A stretch of 43,348 bases of DNA from Candidatus Sumerlaeaceae bacterium (GTDB taxonomy: Bacteria; Sumerlaeota; Sumerlaeia; Sumerlaeales; Sumerlaeaceae), in assembly GCA_026418615.1 (NCBI GenBank), contig JAOAAY010000030.1, forward strand, positions 1 through 43,348, in the 5' to 3' direction. Each line of letters opens with the position of its first letter. The first letter of the stretch is position 1. Shown here piece after piece: positions 8,169 through 17,153 of the stretch. Under the pieces are notes generated by a model that was not told where the DNA came from, searched no databases, and saw nothing but the letters and a program-made list of their open reading frames with translations. The translations under genes and the position numbers were made by a program.

Positions 8169-9728
8169 TTACCGGTTGAAGACCCGTCCGGCGGTCCAAA
8201 CCCGGCCATATTCATCCGTGGCGCGAACCGTGACAGAGTTCAGCCCACGCGGTAGCGGTTCGCCAAAGGTGGCCGTCCAGATATGCGTGCTGATGGCCGG
8301 ATTCACCCACGACTTGCCGGCGTCCATCGGCCCGCTGTAGAGGGCCTCGGCCAGCGGGTCGCGTCGCCGCTCGCGCTGCATGGCGCGGAACTCGCCGCCG
8401 TTGAGGCTGTATTCCACGGTGCAGCGATCATTACCGTAAAAGAAATTGACTACCAGTCCCGGGGATGTCTCGGGGTCGCGTGGAAGCAGGTCGGGGGTAA
8501 AAATGCGCATCTGCACGCGTGGATCGAGTCCGGCACCCTTGAAGGTCACGCGGTAATTCGTGCCGTCAAAATCCACGAATGTATAACCGTTGGGCGTGCC
8601 ATCGCTCTGGTCGGCAAGAGGCACTCCGCGGTAATCCTTTGGCCCGCCCCACCACGAGCCTGACGCGGTGGCGCAGACCACATGGTGGAAGGAGCCGTCG
8701 CCCTCCCACCCGTCGGCTTTTGTGTAGTAGCGGTGGTCGTTCCGGTGCCAGTGGCCGGCGAGGGCCAGCACGCGGGGGCGGTTTTTGAGCAAGTCGAGCA
8801 ACCGTCCTGCGCCTTCAATGGGTTTTCCGGAGTCATTGTACAGCGGGATGTGCATGAGCAGGACGACGAGCGCGTCGGCCGGGACATGCTTGAGATCGTT
8901 CTGCACCCAGCGCAATTGAGTCTCGTCGAGCGCCCCCGAGTAATTGCCGGTCTCGCGTTCCGCGTCCGGGCCATTCCAGCGCACGGTGTCGAGAACGATG
9001 AAGTGAACCCGGCCCATGTTCCACGAGTAATAGTTGGGCCCGTAATGGCGGTGGAAGGTCTCGTCGCTATCGCGGTCGTCCGGGGCGTCGAAATTCAAGT
9101 CATGGTTGCCGATAACCGGCCGCACGGGGATGCCGATGCGGCCGAGGGCGTCGTTGAGAGCGTCGAAGAGGTCAAGACGGTCAAACATAATGTCGCCGAG
9201 GTTCACGAGTGCGGCTGCGTCCGTGCCCATGAGTTCCGGCACAATGTCCTCGCGGAGGTAGCCCAGTTCCTGTCCGCTCTCGGGTTGCGTGTCAGCGAGG
9301 GCGACGATGCGAAACCGGTCGGGGGCGTCGGCGGGCACGAGCGGGAAGTCCACGCTGTCGGGCAGAGGTCCTGTAGGAGCGACTCCCTCATACCGAAGAC
9401 GGGGCGAGCCGTCAGGTTTGTGGATATAGTAGAAGACCGGCAATTGGTGTTTGCCGACAGGGCTGGCATATCCGGGGGGATTTGTGACAAAGAGTATAGT
9501 GTCCGTGGTGACTGGCAATTCGTAGCGCCCGTCCGCATCGGTCACGACCACATCACTCTGATTAGAGACCGGTACGCCGGCAAGACCCTTCTCGCCGGTG
9601 TCGCGTTTGCCGTTGCCATTGGTGTCCTCAAACACCACGCCGCGCGCCACTTCGGCCGCGGTGGTTGCGGCTGGCAGTGCCATAACGGCCAAAGTGACCG
9701 CTGCCGCAATAACCATGTAGCGTCTCAT
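8169..9728 (-). CDS. Secreted calcineurin-like metallophosphoesterase
   Basis: 519 residues. A signal peptide (1-25, MRRYMVIAAAVTLAV then LPAATTAAE) is followed by an N-terminal beta domain with the SdrD-type pattern FEDTNGNGKRDTGEKGLAG, where Asp/Asn residues could bind calcium. The catalytic domain has ADTQ (Asp146), GDIMFDR (Asp179), GNHD (208-210), LMHIPLY and AGHWHRN, the full two-metal phosphoesterase set. A C-terminal beta domain of about 130 residues completes the MetallophosN-catalytic-MetallophosC arrangement known for secreted phosphodiesterases. It probably cleaves phosphoesters outside the inner membrane; substrate unknown. The start at 9728 puts the basic signal peptide first, with GAGG about ten bases upstream. 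It is convergent with the MacB-type permease and divergent from corA. Confidence 0.9.
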   Translation of the reverse strand: MRRYMVIAAAVTLAVMALPAATTAAEVARGVVFEDTNGNGKRDTGEKGLAGVPVSNQSDVVVTDADGRYELPVTTDTILFVTNPPGYASPVGKHQLPVFYYIHKPDGSPRLRYEGVAPTGPLPDSVDFPLVPADAPDRFRIVALADTQPESGQELGYLREDIVPELMGTDAAALVNLGDIMFDRLDLFDALNDALGRIGIPVRPVIGNHDLNFDAPDDRDSDETFHRHYGPNYYSWNMGRVHFIVLDTVRWNGPDAERETGNYSGALDETQLRWVQNDLKHVPADALVVLLMHIPLYNDSGKPIEGAGRLLDLLKNRPRVLALAGHWHRNDHRYYTKADGWEGDGSFHHVVCATASGSWWGGPKDYRGVPLADQSDGTPNGYTFVDFDGTNYRVTFKGAGLDPRVQMRIFTPDLLPRDPETSPGLVVNFFYGNDRCTVEYSLNGGEFRAMQRERRRDPLAEALYSGPMDAGKSWVNPAISTHIWTATFGEPLPRGLNSVTVRATDEYGRVWTAGRVFNR

Positions 9729-9861
9729 CGCGAATGCCTCGCTCTCACGGGATGATGTTGCACAAGACCAGACGGTTGGGGAGATACTCATGACGCGCTC
9801 GTGAAATCGTCACGGGAAACCAGTTGCATGATTTGTCGGTTGCAGCACACAGAAGCGTGAC

Positions 9862-10995
9862 ATGGCCCGCCAATACCGCCAGAAACGCGCCCGTCGTCGG
9901 GCGTTTCGTCGTGGCGCGCCGCCCGGTGCGCCGCCGGGAACCCTCACGCCGGCCGCCAATGCCAGCCCGACCTCCATCCGTGTCATGGCGTATGGTCCCG
10001 AGGCTTTTGAGGAGCGCTCTGTGGTCTCCGCCGGCGACCTTTCCGGCTGGCGCGGCCGGGCGCATGTGCTGTGGGTGGATGTGGCGGGTTTGGCTGATGT
10101 GGCTGCCGTGCGCACTATCGGCGAACTATTTGGCATCCACCCGCTCGCACTGGAGGATGTCTTGCACACCCATCAGCGGCCCAAAGTGGATGATTATGAC
10201 GGACATCGGTTCATTGTGCTGCGCATGGCGCCGCTGCCGGGCGAGGACGATACGGATCAGTTGTCCATGTTTTTGGCGCCGGGGGTACTTGTGACTTTTC
10301 AAGAGCGCCCTGGTGACTGCCTCGATCCGGTGCGCGCGGCGATCCGCTCCGGACGCGACCGGATTCGAACCGGCGACGCCGACTACTTGGCGTATGCTAT
10401 CATTGACGCGGCCATTGATGCTTATTTTCCGGTGCTGGAAACCCTCGGCGAGGAACTCGACGGTTTGGAAGATGCTGTGATGTTTGCTCCGCGGCGCGCT
10501 TCGCTGGCGCGCGTGTATGACATCAAGCGCCGCCTCCTGATGTTCCGCCGGGCCGTATGGCCCCTGCGGGATGCGGTCGGGCGCCTGCTGCGCGAATCCG
10601 AGGCGGCCATCGGCGTCGAGACCCGCATCTTCCTGCGCGATTGCTACGATCACACGGTGCAAATCATGGATTTTATCGAGACCTACCGCGAGATCTGTGC
10701 GAATCTCATGGATGTGTACCTCTCGAGTGTAAGCAACCGCCTGAATGAGATCATGAAGGTGCTGACGATCATCACGACGGTTTTCATTCCTCTTTCGTTC
10801 ATCGCGGGAATTTACGGCATGAACTTTAACACGGAGAAAAGTCCGTACAACATGCCCGAGTTGAACTGGGCTTGGGGTTACCCGGCGGTGATGAGCCTGA
10901 TGGCCCTGATAGCCGCCGGGCAGTTGCTGTTGTTCTGGCGTCGCGGCTGGTTCAGCGGCGGGGGTGGCGAGTCGGGCGCGGACAGGGACTCGTGA
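9862..10995 (+). CDS. corA: CorA-family magnesium/cobalt transporter
   Basis: 377-residue inner-membrane channel taking up Mg2+ (and Co2+ or Ni2+). The cytoplasmic N-terminal domain spans about 40-250, including HPLALEDVLHTHQRPKVDDYD, and is followed by the long stalk helix. Two C-terminal transmembrane helices flank the selectivity motif YGMNF (Gly319-Met320-Asn321), which is intact. CorA works as a homopentamer. The first 25 residues are very basic and then Gly/Pro-rich, longer than in many CorA proteins; a later start would remove this part, but no better ribosome site is evident. The gene stands alone, divergent from the phosphoesterase and convergent with the Na/Pi cotransporter. Confidence 0.95.
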   Translation: MARQYRQKRARRRAFRRGAPPGAPPGTLTPAANASPTSIRVMAYGPEAFEERSVVSAGDLSGWRGRAHVLWVDVAGLADVAAVRTIGELFGIHPLALEDVLHTHQRPKVDDYDGHRFIVLRMAPLPGEDDTDQLSMFLAPGVLVTFQERPGDCLDPVRAAIRSGRDRIRTGDADYLAYAIIDAAIDAYFPVLETLGEELDGLEDAVMFAPRRASLARVYDIKRRLLMFRRAVWPLRDAVGRLLRESEAAIGVETRIFLRDCYDHTVQIMDFIETYREICANLMDVYLSSVSNRLNEIMKVLTIITTVFIPLSFIAGIYGMNFNTEKSPYNMPELNWAWGYPAVMSLMALIAAGQLLLFWRRGWFSGGGGESGADRDS

Positions 10996-11036
10996 GGGCT
11001 TGGCCCCGGCCGGCGGTTGCCCATGGTGTCGTTTGT

Positions 11037-13307
11037 CTACAGTGTCATCTCCTCGACCTTGCCGGCGATGTGGAGGCAAATGTCGAAGGTCAGGAAATCA
11101 ATGCGCATGAGATAGTTGATCACATCAAGGTGGACGGTGCTGGTCTCGAGCGAGGCCGGCTGCGCGTCGCGCAGGCGCTGCAGGTGGGAAAGATGCATGC
11201 GCCGCCCCTCCTCCTGAAGGGCCTGAAACCCTTCGATGACCGGCTCGGCCAGGGTGCGGTCGCTGGTGGTGAGCGCGATGACCATCTGCGACAGGCGGTC
11301 GCTGACCTTCTGGTGCAGGAGGCGCAGTTCCGCCTTGCCCTCCTCGGAGAAGTCCATCTGTTGTAAGATCATTTTCTGCGCATTAGGCACGATGTTTTTG
11401 TCAAGTATATCGCCGATGGCTTCCAGGTCAGCGACGATGAACAACAAATCGGTGGCGCGCCGGATGGATTCCTGATCGCCGCCTGCCCGCAGGGTCAACT
11501 GCGTGAGGAAACGCGTGATCTGAGTGTTGAGGAAATCCACCTTGTTGTCGCGCTGGTGGACAAAATCGAGGGCGCGGGGATCCTTGTTGAACAGTCCATT
11601 GCCGACCTCGCGAAGCATCTCTTCGATAAACCGCCCCATGCGCGAGATTTCACGCAGGGCCGAGCCCAGCGCCACAGGGGGCGAACTCAACACATGCTGA
11701 TCAAGGTATTTGGTGCGCATCTCGCCATTGGCGGCGTTTTCCGGCTCATCCGGTATGATGCGACGCATGATGCGCTCGATGACAGGCACGAAAGGCAGGG
11801 TCATGCTGGCGGTGATGACGATGAAGAGCGTGTAGGTGTTGGCGATGGCACGACTCATGAGGGAGCCGTCAGAGGGCAGTAACTCCACGCCGTGTGCGAA
11901 GGCCGTAACGGCCGCTCCGGCGGAGGCCAGCGGGGCGATGAGCGGCAGAAACAGGAGCGTGCCAGCCGCTTTGTACAGCAGATGTGCGTAAGCGAGTCGT
12001 TTGGCATCGGGCGGCGCGCCCATGGAACCCGTGATTGCCGTCGCGCAGATGCCGATGCTGGCTCCGAAGAAGAATGGCACGGCCTCGGGCAGGGTCAGCA
12101 GCCCCTGCCGCCCGAGAGCCAAAACTACGCCGAGCGTCGCGCCGGTGCTTTGTGCCGCTGCCGTAAACAGCGCACTGACGACGACTGTCCACACCGGATG
12201 CGCCTTGAGAGCGTCCACAGCAGCGCGGAAGGCCGGGTATGACTTGAGCGACAGCATCTGACCCGTCATGATGTCCATGCCGAGGAAGACCAGACCGAAA
12301 CCGAACAGGGAGAGCCCGGCGTTGCGAACCTTGGCGTGTCGGCCAAACAAATAGAGGGCGCATCCGGCGGCAACGCCGGGCAGGGCGAAGCGCGCGAGGT
12401 CGAAAGAGATGATCTGGATGGTGACCGTGCCGCCAATCGCCGCCCCGAGCACAATACCCATGGCGCGGGCGAAAGTCAAAAGACGGGCGCGGAGGAAGGT
12501 CATGAGCAGCAGCGTCGTGGCCCCGCTGCTCTGGGTAGCCAGAGTCAGCCCCAAACCAGCCAGCAAGCCCGTCAATGGGTTGCGTGTCAGCCCGGCCAGG
12601 GTGTCGCGCAGCCGCCGTCCTGACAGTTCCACCAAGCCGTCGGAGGCGAGTTTCAAGCCATAGAGAAAAATGGCGAGTCCCCCGGCCAAGTACAGCGCCA
12701 GAAAAGTGGGCCAGTTCGGCTCGCGGGCGATGAGTTCCAGTCGGGCGGCAGGCCCTTCAAAAACCCCGGCGTCAGGGCGAAAGAAAAGGATTTGGTAGCG
12801 GCCGGTTTTGTCGCCGGGGCGCACGGTCATCCGCACCTCGCCTGCGGCGTTCGTCCGCAGGGTATCCGGGTGCACACGGATGGGCTCTGTGACATCCTCC
12901 GGCTGGGTCACTACGATGGGGATCAACGGCACATCGGCGGCGGGGTTTCCGTCGGGGAGGCGCAACCGCAGCACGATCGGAATGCTGGTGCCCACGATGG
13001 CTGGTTGAGTTGGTTCGTAGGCCTCCGCCATGGCCTGTTGACGGATCACCTCGATCTGGTAGGGGGCCGATGTCGCAGCGTCTGCCGCTACGGTGGTTGT
13101 GCTGGCGCGGGGCGCATGGGCTTCCGGCTGCGGGGTCGTCGTGGACGGTTCCTGTGCCCGGAGGGCCCACGCAAAGAACGCCAGCCAGACAACACCGACA
13201 ACGCACGCCGCGACCATCCGCCGTCGCGGTGGCGCGGTCGCTGTCTTGACATGGGTTGGCCGGGGAGACCCGTGATGGCTTTCCGTCTCAATCTCCTTCG
13301 TTGGCAA
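11037..13307 (-). CDS. Na/Pi cotransporter family protein with N-terminal Ig-like domain and PhoU-like tail
   Basis: 756 residues in four parts. A membrane anchor lies at 31-50. A periplasmic beta domain (about 82-193) has the strand pattern of Ig-like or carboxypeptidase-regulatory folds. The NptA-type membrane core (200-540) has both signature repeats, QSSGATT at 259 and QSTGAT at 386. A helical PhoU-like cytoplasmic tail spans about 555-756. The family moves phosphate with sodium; PhoU-like tails are usually regulatory. The extra N-terminal anchored domain is not part of the minimal family, so it is the odd part. The start is uncertain: the frame opens with TTG at 13307, and ATG at 13217 (Met31) would begin at the anchor helix. 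Neither has a clear ribosome site. Confidence 0.88.
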   Translation of the reverse strand: MPTKEIETESHHGSPRPTHVKTATAPPRRRMVAACVVGVVWLAFFAWALRAQEPSTTTPQPEAHAPRASTTTVAADAATSAPYQIEVIRQQAMAEAYEPTQPAIVGTSIPIVLRLRLPDGNPAADVPLIPIVVTQPEDVTEPIRVHPDTLRTNAAGEVRMTVRPGDKTGRYQILFFRPDAGVFEGPAARLELIAREPNWPTFLALYLAGGLAIFLYGLKLASDGLVELSGRRLRDTLAGLTRNPLTGLLAGLGLTLATQSSGATTLLLMTFLRARLLTFARAMGIVLGAAIGGTVTIQIISFDLARFALPGVAAGCALYLFGRHAKVRNAGLSLFGFGLVFLGMDIMTGQMLSLKSYPAFRAAVDALKAHPVWTVVVSALFTAAAQSTGATLGVVLALGRQGLLTLPEAVPFFFGASIGICATAITGSMGAPPDAKRLAYAHLLYKAAGTLLFLPLIAPLASAGAAVTAFAHGVELLPSDGSLMSRAIANTYTLFIVITASMTLPFVPVIERIMRRIIPDEPENAANGEMRTKYLDQHVLSSPPVALGSALREISRMGRFIEEMLREVGNGLFNKDPRALDFVHQRDNKVDFLNTQITRFLTQLTLRAGGDQESIRRATDLLFIVADLEAIGDILDKNIVPNAQKMILQQMDFSEEGKAELRLLHQKVSDRLSQMVIALTTSDRTLAEPVIEGFQALQEEGRRMHLSHLQRLRDAQPASLETSTVHLDVINYLMRIDFLTFDICLHIAGKVEEMTL

Positions 13308-13463
13308 ACCGGACTTTATGCCGCAGGCTTGCGCGGCTCGTCAACTCGCATTTACAAGTGACAAATTCGTGGCAAATATTCCGCTCTGGCAGCAGGGGTT
13401 TGGCGGCGGTTTCAGCGGGATGGTCCGGAAACTCTGAGCCCCCTCTAAAATCCGGGCAGGCGT

Positions 13464-14909
13464 TCAGCAGAGTTTTGCGGCGATCAACTCATTGACGATC
13501 TTGGGGTTGGCTTTGCCTCGCGATTTTTTCATGACCTGACCGACGAGGGCCTGCACGGTCTTGGTGTTGCCGGCGCGAATCTTTTCGACCATGTCGGGAT
13601 TTTCAGCGATCGCTTCGTCTACCCATTTTTCAACCTCGCCGGCGTCCGTGACTTGGACGAGACCCTCGGCCTGCACAATCTCCGCGGGGTCGCGACCGCT
13701 CTCGACGGCTTTGGCAAAAACATCTTTGGCGATCTTGCCGCTGATGCGCCCCTCATCGATCATGCGGACGATGGCCGCGAGTCCCGCGGGCTTGAGAGCA
13801 AAGTCGGCCGGTTCGACTTCGCGCGCATTGAGTTCCCGCAAAACCTCCGTCATCATCCAGTTGCTCAGTGCCTTGGGGTTCGGGTGAGCGGCGACAGCAG
13901 CCTCGTAATAGGAGGCCACGGGTTTCGAATTGGTCAGGATGCGCGCGTCGTACTCGGGCAGACCGTATTCTTCGATGAAGCGCCGGCGCTTAGCCTCCTG
14001 CAACTCGGGCAGATGGGCGCGCACCGCGTCGCGCCACTCCGGCGTGACATGGATTTCGACGAGATCGGGGTCGGGGAAGTAACGATAATCGTTGGCAACT
14101 TCCTTCGAGCGCATGGCCCGTGTGGCACCGGCGGCTTCGTCCCAAAGGCGCGTTTCCTGCATCACGCGCCCGCCCTCTTCCAACAGCCGCGTCTGCCGCC
14201 AGGTTTCGTGCTCGATACATTTGAGCACCGTTTTCATGGAATTGAGGTTTTTGACCTCGACCTTCGTGCCGAGGCGTTCGGTGCCAGCCTCACGCACGGA
14301 GATGTTCAACTCAAAGCGCAGCCGTCCCTCCTGCATCTTGCAGTCGCTGACCTCAAGGTACTCGAGGAGATTCTTGAGAGTGTTCATGTAGGCCAAAGCG
14401 TCTTCTGCGCTGGACATGTCGGGTTCGCTGACAATTTCGATCAGTGGTGTTCCGGCGCGGTTGAGGTCCACCAGCGAGTAATCCGCGCCGGGGTCCTCGG
14501 GATGGATGAGTTTGCCGGCGTCCTCCTCGAGGTGGACATTGTTCATGCGCACGCGCTTAGTGCCGGCCGGGGTCTCGATATCCAGCCATCCGCCAGTTCC
14601 GATGCAGGCGTAGTTCTGCGATATCTGGTAATTCTTGGGCAGATCGGGATAATAATAATTTTTGCGGTCAAAATTGCAGCGTTCGGGGATGTTGCAGTTG
14701 AGGGCCATCGCGGTGCGCAGGGCGAACTCCACTGCGCGGCGATTGAGAACGGGCAAGACGCCGGGCATGCCGAGGCAGACAGGGCAGACCTGGGTATTAG
14801 GCGGTGACCCGAATGTGGTGGGGCAGGAACAAAAAATTTTTGTGGCGGTGCACAGTTCCACATGCACCTCAAATCCAATGACGGGCTCGTATTTCGACAT
14901 GGCTGGCAT
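13464..14909 (-). CDS. gatB: Asp-tRNA(Asn)/Glu-tRNA(Gln) amidotransferase subunit B
   Basis: 481 residues, the normal GatB length. With GatA and GatC it converts misacylated Glu-tRNA(Gln) or Asp-tRNA(Asn) to the cognate amide form. The N-terminal kinase-like domain begins YEPVIGFEVHVEL and includes CPVCLGMPGVLPVLN, FDRKNYYYPDLPKNYQISQ and DYSLVDLNRAGTPLIEIVSEPD. ANDYRYFPDPDL and a C-terminal YqeY-type tRNA-binding tail (GNTKTVQALVGQVMKKSRGKANP) follow. The start at 14909 has AAGGA seven bases upstream; the frame upstream to 15206 runs through the divergent promoter region and rplU and is not coding. gatA and gatC are not in this window. It diverges from rplU with 154 bases between. Confidence 0.97.
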   Translation of the reverse strand: MPAMSKYEPVIGFEVHVELCTATKIFCSCPTTFGSPPNTQVCPVCLGMPGVLPVLNRRAVEFALRTAMALNCNIPERCNFDRKNYYYPDLPKNYQISQNYACIGTGGWLDIETPAGTKRVRMNNVHLEEDAGKLIHPEDPGADYSLVDLNRAGTPLIEIVSEPDMSSAEDALAYMNTLKNLLEYLEVSDCKMQEGRLRFELNISVREAGTERLGTKVEVKNLNSMKTVLKCIEHETWRQTRLLEEGGRVMQETRLWDEAAGATRAMRSKEVANDYRYFPDPDLVEIHVTPEWRDAVRAHLPELQEAKRRRFIEEYGLPEYDARILTNSKPVASYYEAAVAAHPNPKALSNWMMTEVLRELNAREVEPADFALKPAGLAAIVRMIDEGRISGKIAKDVFAKAVESGRDPAEIVQAEGLVQVTDAGEVEKWVDEAIAENPDMVEKIRAGNTKTVQALVGQVMKKSRGKANPKIVNELIAAKLC

Positions 14910-15063
14910 GGATGGGTCCTTCGTGCGCTCGTGGCAATTGTAATTGAGCACGGTCATTGGGCTGCTTTGGTGCCGAATACACGGGCTGATTAGCAGTAAG
15001 CAGTGCCTTTGCGGGGTGGAAGTGCGCCCGCGGCTTTGATTTTTCAGGAGTTCTTCAATTCTC

Positions 15064-15381
15064 ATGTACGCGATTCTTCGGACAGGCGGGCGGCAGTTCC
15101 GCGTCGAGCCCGGCGCGGTGCTACGGGTTCCCCTCATGAAAGCGGCGGTCGGTGCTGACATCGAGTTTGACGAGGTGCTGCAGGTAGCCGACGGCGGGGC
15201 AAGCAAGATTGGTCAGCCGGTCGTGGCGGGCGCCAAGGTGAAAGCCACTGTGTTGCGTCATGGCAAGGAACCGAAGATTCTCGTTTACAAATTCAAGCGC
15301 CGCAAAGGCTACGAGAAGCGCCGGGGGCATCGTCAGGACTTCACGGAAATCAAGATTACCGGCATCGAGGCCGGGGCATAG
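15064..15381 (+). CDS. rplU: 50S ribosomal protein L21
   Basis: 105-residue large-subunit protein. It begins MYAILRTGGRQFRVEPG, the typical L21 N-terminus, and has the conserved late block KILVYKFKRRKGYEKRRGHRQ (about 77-97) that contacts 23S rRNA, followed by FTEIKITGI. AGGAG lies 13 bases before the ATG. It heads a rightward block with rpmA 39 bases downstream, the usual rplU-rpmA pairing. obgE, which often follows this pair, is replaced here by an rpiB-like gene. Confidence 0.98.
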   Translation: MYAILRTGGRQFRVEPGAVLRVPLMKAAVGADIEFDEVLQVADGGASKIGQPVVAGAKVKATVLRHGKEPKILVYKFKRRKGYEKRRGHRQDFTEIKITGIEAGA

Positions 15382-15420
15382 GACGCCCTCGGGCGGCTGT
15401 TTACGCACGGAGCGACAGAC

Positions 15421-15684
15421 ATGGCACATAAAAAAGGTGTAGGCAGTTCGCGCAACGGTCGCGACAGCAATTCCCAGCGCCTCGGCTGCAAGGCTTTTGG
15501 CGGGCAGCGCGTGACGGGCGGGAGCATTCTTGTTCGCCAGCGGGGCACCAAATTCCAGCCCGGCGAGAATGTCGGGCGCGGCAAGGACGATACCTTGTTT
15601 GCCAAAGTCGGCGGGGTGGTCGAGTTTTCCCAGCGTCGCGGCATCAGGTACATTAACATTCGCGTGCCTGCCGAGAGCGAGTAA
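15421..15684 (+). CDS. rpmA: 50S ribosomal protein L27
   Basis: 87-residue large-subunit protein near the peptidyl transferase centre. It begins [20 protein letters not shown] and continues with [25 protein letters not shown], the normal L27 pattern. The Met is directly followed by AHKK, so there is no sign of the cleavable N-terminal extension found in some Firmicutes. It directly follows rplU and probably shares its transcript. Confidence 0.98.
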   Translation: MAHKKGVGSSRNGRDSNSQRLGCKAFGGQRVTGGSILVRQRGTKFQPGENVGRGKDDTLFAKVGGVVEFSQRRGIRYINIRVPAESE

Positions 15685-15757
15685 CCCTCTGCTGAGTCCC
15701 GGCGTGGCAGCAGACGGCCTAATTATGGGTTGATTGGCGCGGCTGCCGCGTCTTTGC

Positions 15758-16342
15758 ATGTCAGGCGTGAAGATAGCCATTGCCAGCGACCACGCAGGTT
15801 TTGCGCTCAAACACTTTGTGCGCTCATGGCTGGAGGCTGCGGGTCACGAGGTGGAGGATTTCGGCTGCCGTTCCCCGGAGCCTGTTGATTTCACCGACTA
15901 TGTCTATCCGGCCGCGTTGGCCGTGAGCGAGCGGCGAGCCGAGCGGGCGGTGCTGGTGGATGGCGCCGGTTACCCGTCGGCCATCGTCGCCAATCTGCTC
16001 CCGAATGTTTTTGCGGCGGTGGCCAACGATGTCGTGTCTGCCGGCTTTGCGCGCACCCACTCGGACACAAATGTCTTGTGCATGGGGGGGAAGATCATCG
16101 GCGAAGGGACGGCGGGCGAAGTCCTCGCGGCATGGATGAACGGCAAGTTTCTTGGCGGGAAGTATGCAAATCGTGTGGAGAAACTGAAGGCTCTTGCGGC
16201 GCGGCATAGGCCGTCGGGCGCGAGCAAACCGCTGCCGGTGCTGACGGTTCAAGATCTTCGCGATGCCGTGGCGCGTCGTCAGGCCTTGCTACTCGATGAG
16301 AGAACAATCATAACGCCGTCGGTGAGGGATCTCCTGTTTTAG
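15758..16342 (+). CDS. RpiB/LacAB-family isomerase homologue with altered active site and microcompartment-type tail
   Basis: 194 residues. Residues 1-150 follow RpiB: KIAIASDHAGFALK (Asp11, His12), then DFTDY, then THSDTNVLCMGGKIIG (His101). RpiB interconverts ribose-5-phosphate and ribulose-5-phosphate. Two features are odd. The catalytic segment usually read as CGTGIG is DGAGYP here, so the proton-transfer Cys is Asp68 and the anion hole differs. A C-terminal appendage (161-194, VLTVQDLRDA through TIITPSVRDLLF) is absent from ordinary RpiB. It resembles the TxxxIxxA...TIITPxxRD segment of bacterial-microcompartment cargo enzymes. The start at 15758 gives the usual RpiB N-terminus. Family membership is firm; whether it still isomerises pentose phosphates is not. 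Confidence 0.85.
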   Translation: MSGVKIAIASDHAGFALKHFVRSWLEAAGHEVEDFGCRSPEPVDFTDYVYPAALAVSERRAERAVLVDGAGYPSAIVANLLPNVFAAVANDVVSAGFARTHSDTNVLCMGGKIIGEGTAGEVLAAWMNGKFLGGKYANRVEKLKALAARHRPSGASKPLPVLTVQDLRDAVARRQALLLDERTIITPSVRDLLF

Positions 16343-16418
16343 AAAGTTGAGAGTTTAGTGTCGGCGGGTCCCGCAGGATATCGCGGAGTGACCCGAGGGA
16401 GGGGTGGACAGGGTTTTT

Positions 16419-17147
16419 ATGTACGATTTTGGCGGCAAGGGGATTATCGTCACGGGTGCCAGCCGTGGTCTGGGCGCGGCGCTGGCGCATGCCTTCGCGG
16501 CCGAGGGGGCGAATGTGGCTCTGTTGGCCCGTGGTGCGGAAGCCGCGCGCGCCAAGGCGATGGAACTCAAAAAGGCGCTGGGCGTGGATGCTGTAGGCCG
16601 CGAGTGCGATATACGCGATTGGCGGCGCGTCGAGGCCGTTTTGCATGAAATCGCCGAACGGTTCGGGCGGCTGGACCTTGTTGTGAACAATGCGGGGGTG
16701 TTGGGCGCCATGGCCACTATCCCGGACTATCCCATGGAGATGTGGGAGCCGACCATAGCGACCAACTTGTCGGGCGCCTTCTATGTCTCGCGCGTGGCGG
16801 CGGCCCACATGCGTCAGCATGGGGGCGGCCGCATCGTGTTTGTCGGATCGTCCGTCGGCCATACGCCTCGTGAAACCTGGGGCGCTTATGCGGTCAGCAA
16901 GTATGGCGTGGAGGGCCTGATGCGGCTCATGGCTGCCGAGACGCCCACCACTCATGTCACGGTTTGCTCCGTCAATCCGGGCGGCACAGCCACTGAAATG
17001 CGGCGGCGAGCCTATCCGGCGGAGGATCAGTCCCTGCTGCCGTCGCCGGCCAAGGTGGCGGCAGCGTTTCTGCGCATTCTGCGTCTCGATGACCGCGAAC
17101 TCAATGGTCGCTCGTTCAACGCCCGGGATTTCCTCCCTCAAGGCTGA
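16419..17147 (+). CDS. Short-chain dehydrogenase/reductase
   Basis: 242-residue classical SDR, a cytosolic NAD(P)-dependent oxidoreductase. The nucleotide motif TGASRGLG is at 12-19, VNNAG at 89-93, and the catalytic set is Ser144/145, Tyr157 and Lys161 (YAVSK). Arg in the TGASRG motif and LLARG after strand 2 favour NADP(H), as an inference. The PGGTATEM loop is typical. The substrate is unknown. The ATG at 16419 is preferred because it starts just before strand 1 and has GGAGGGG about 14 bases upstream; GTG at 16404 is possible. It sits between the rpiB-like gene and pyk, six bases before the latter, so it is likely co-transcribed with central carbon genes. Confidence 0.9.
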   Translation: MYDFGGKGIIVTGASRGLGAALAHAFAAEGANVALLARGAEAARAKAMELKKALGVDAVGRECDIRDWRRVEAVLHEIAERFGRLDLVVNNAGVLGAMATIPDYPMEMWEPTIATNLSGAFYVSRVAAAHMRQHGGGRIVFVGSSVGHTPRETWGAYAVSKYGVEGLMRLMAAETPTTHVTVCSVNPGGTATEMRRRAYPAEDQSLLPSPAKVAAAFLRILRLDDRELNGRSFNARDFLPQG

Positions 17148-17153
17148 CTGCTT

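Noticed and set aside
8682-9755. 357-codon open frame on the + strand
   Set aside because: Antisense to the metallophosphoesterase, which has a signal peptide and full catalytic motifs. No domain is visible in the + frame.
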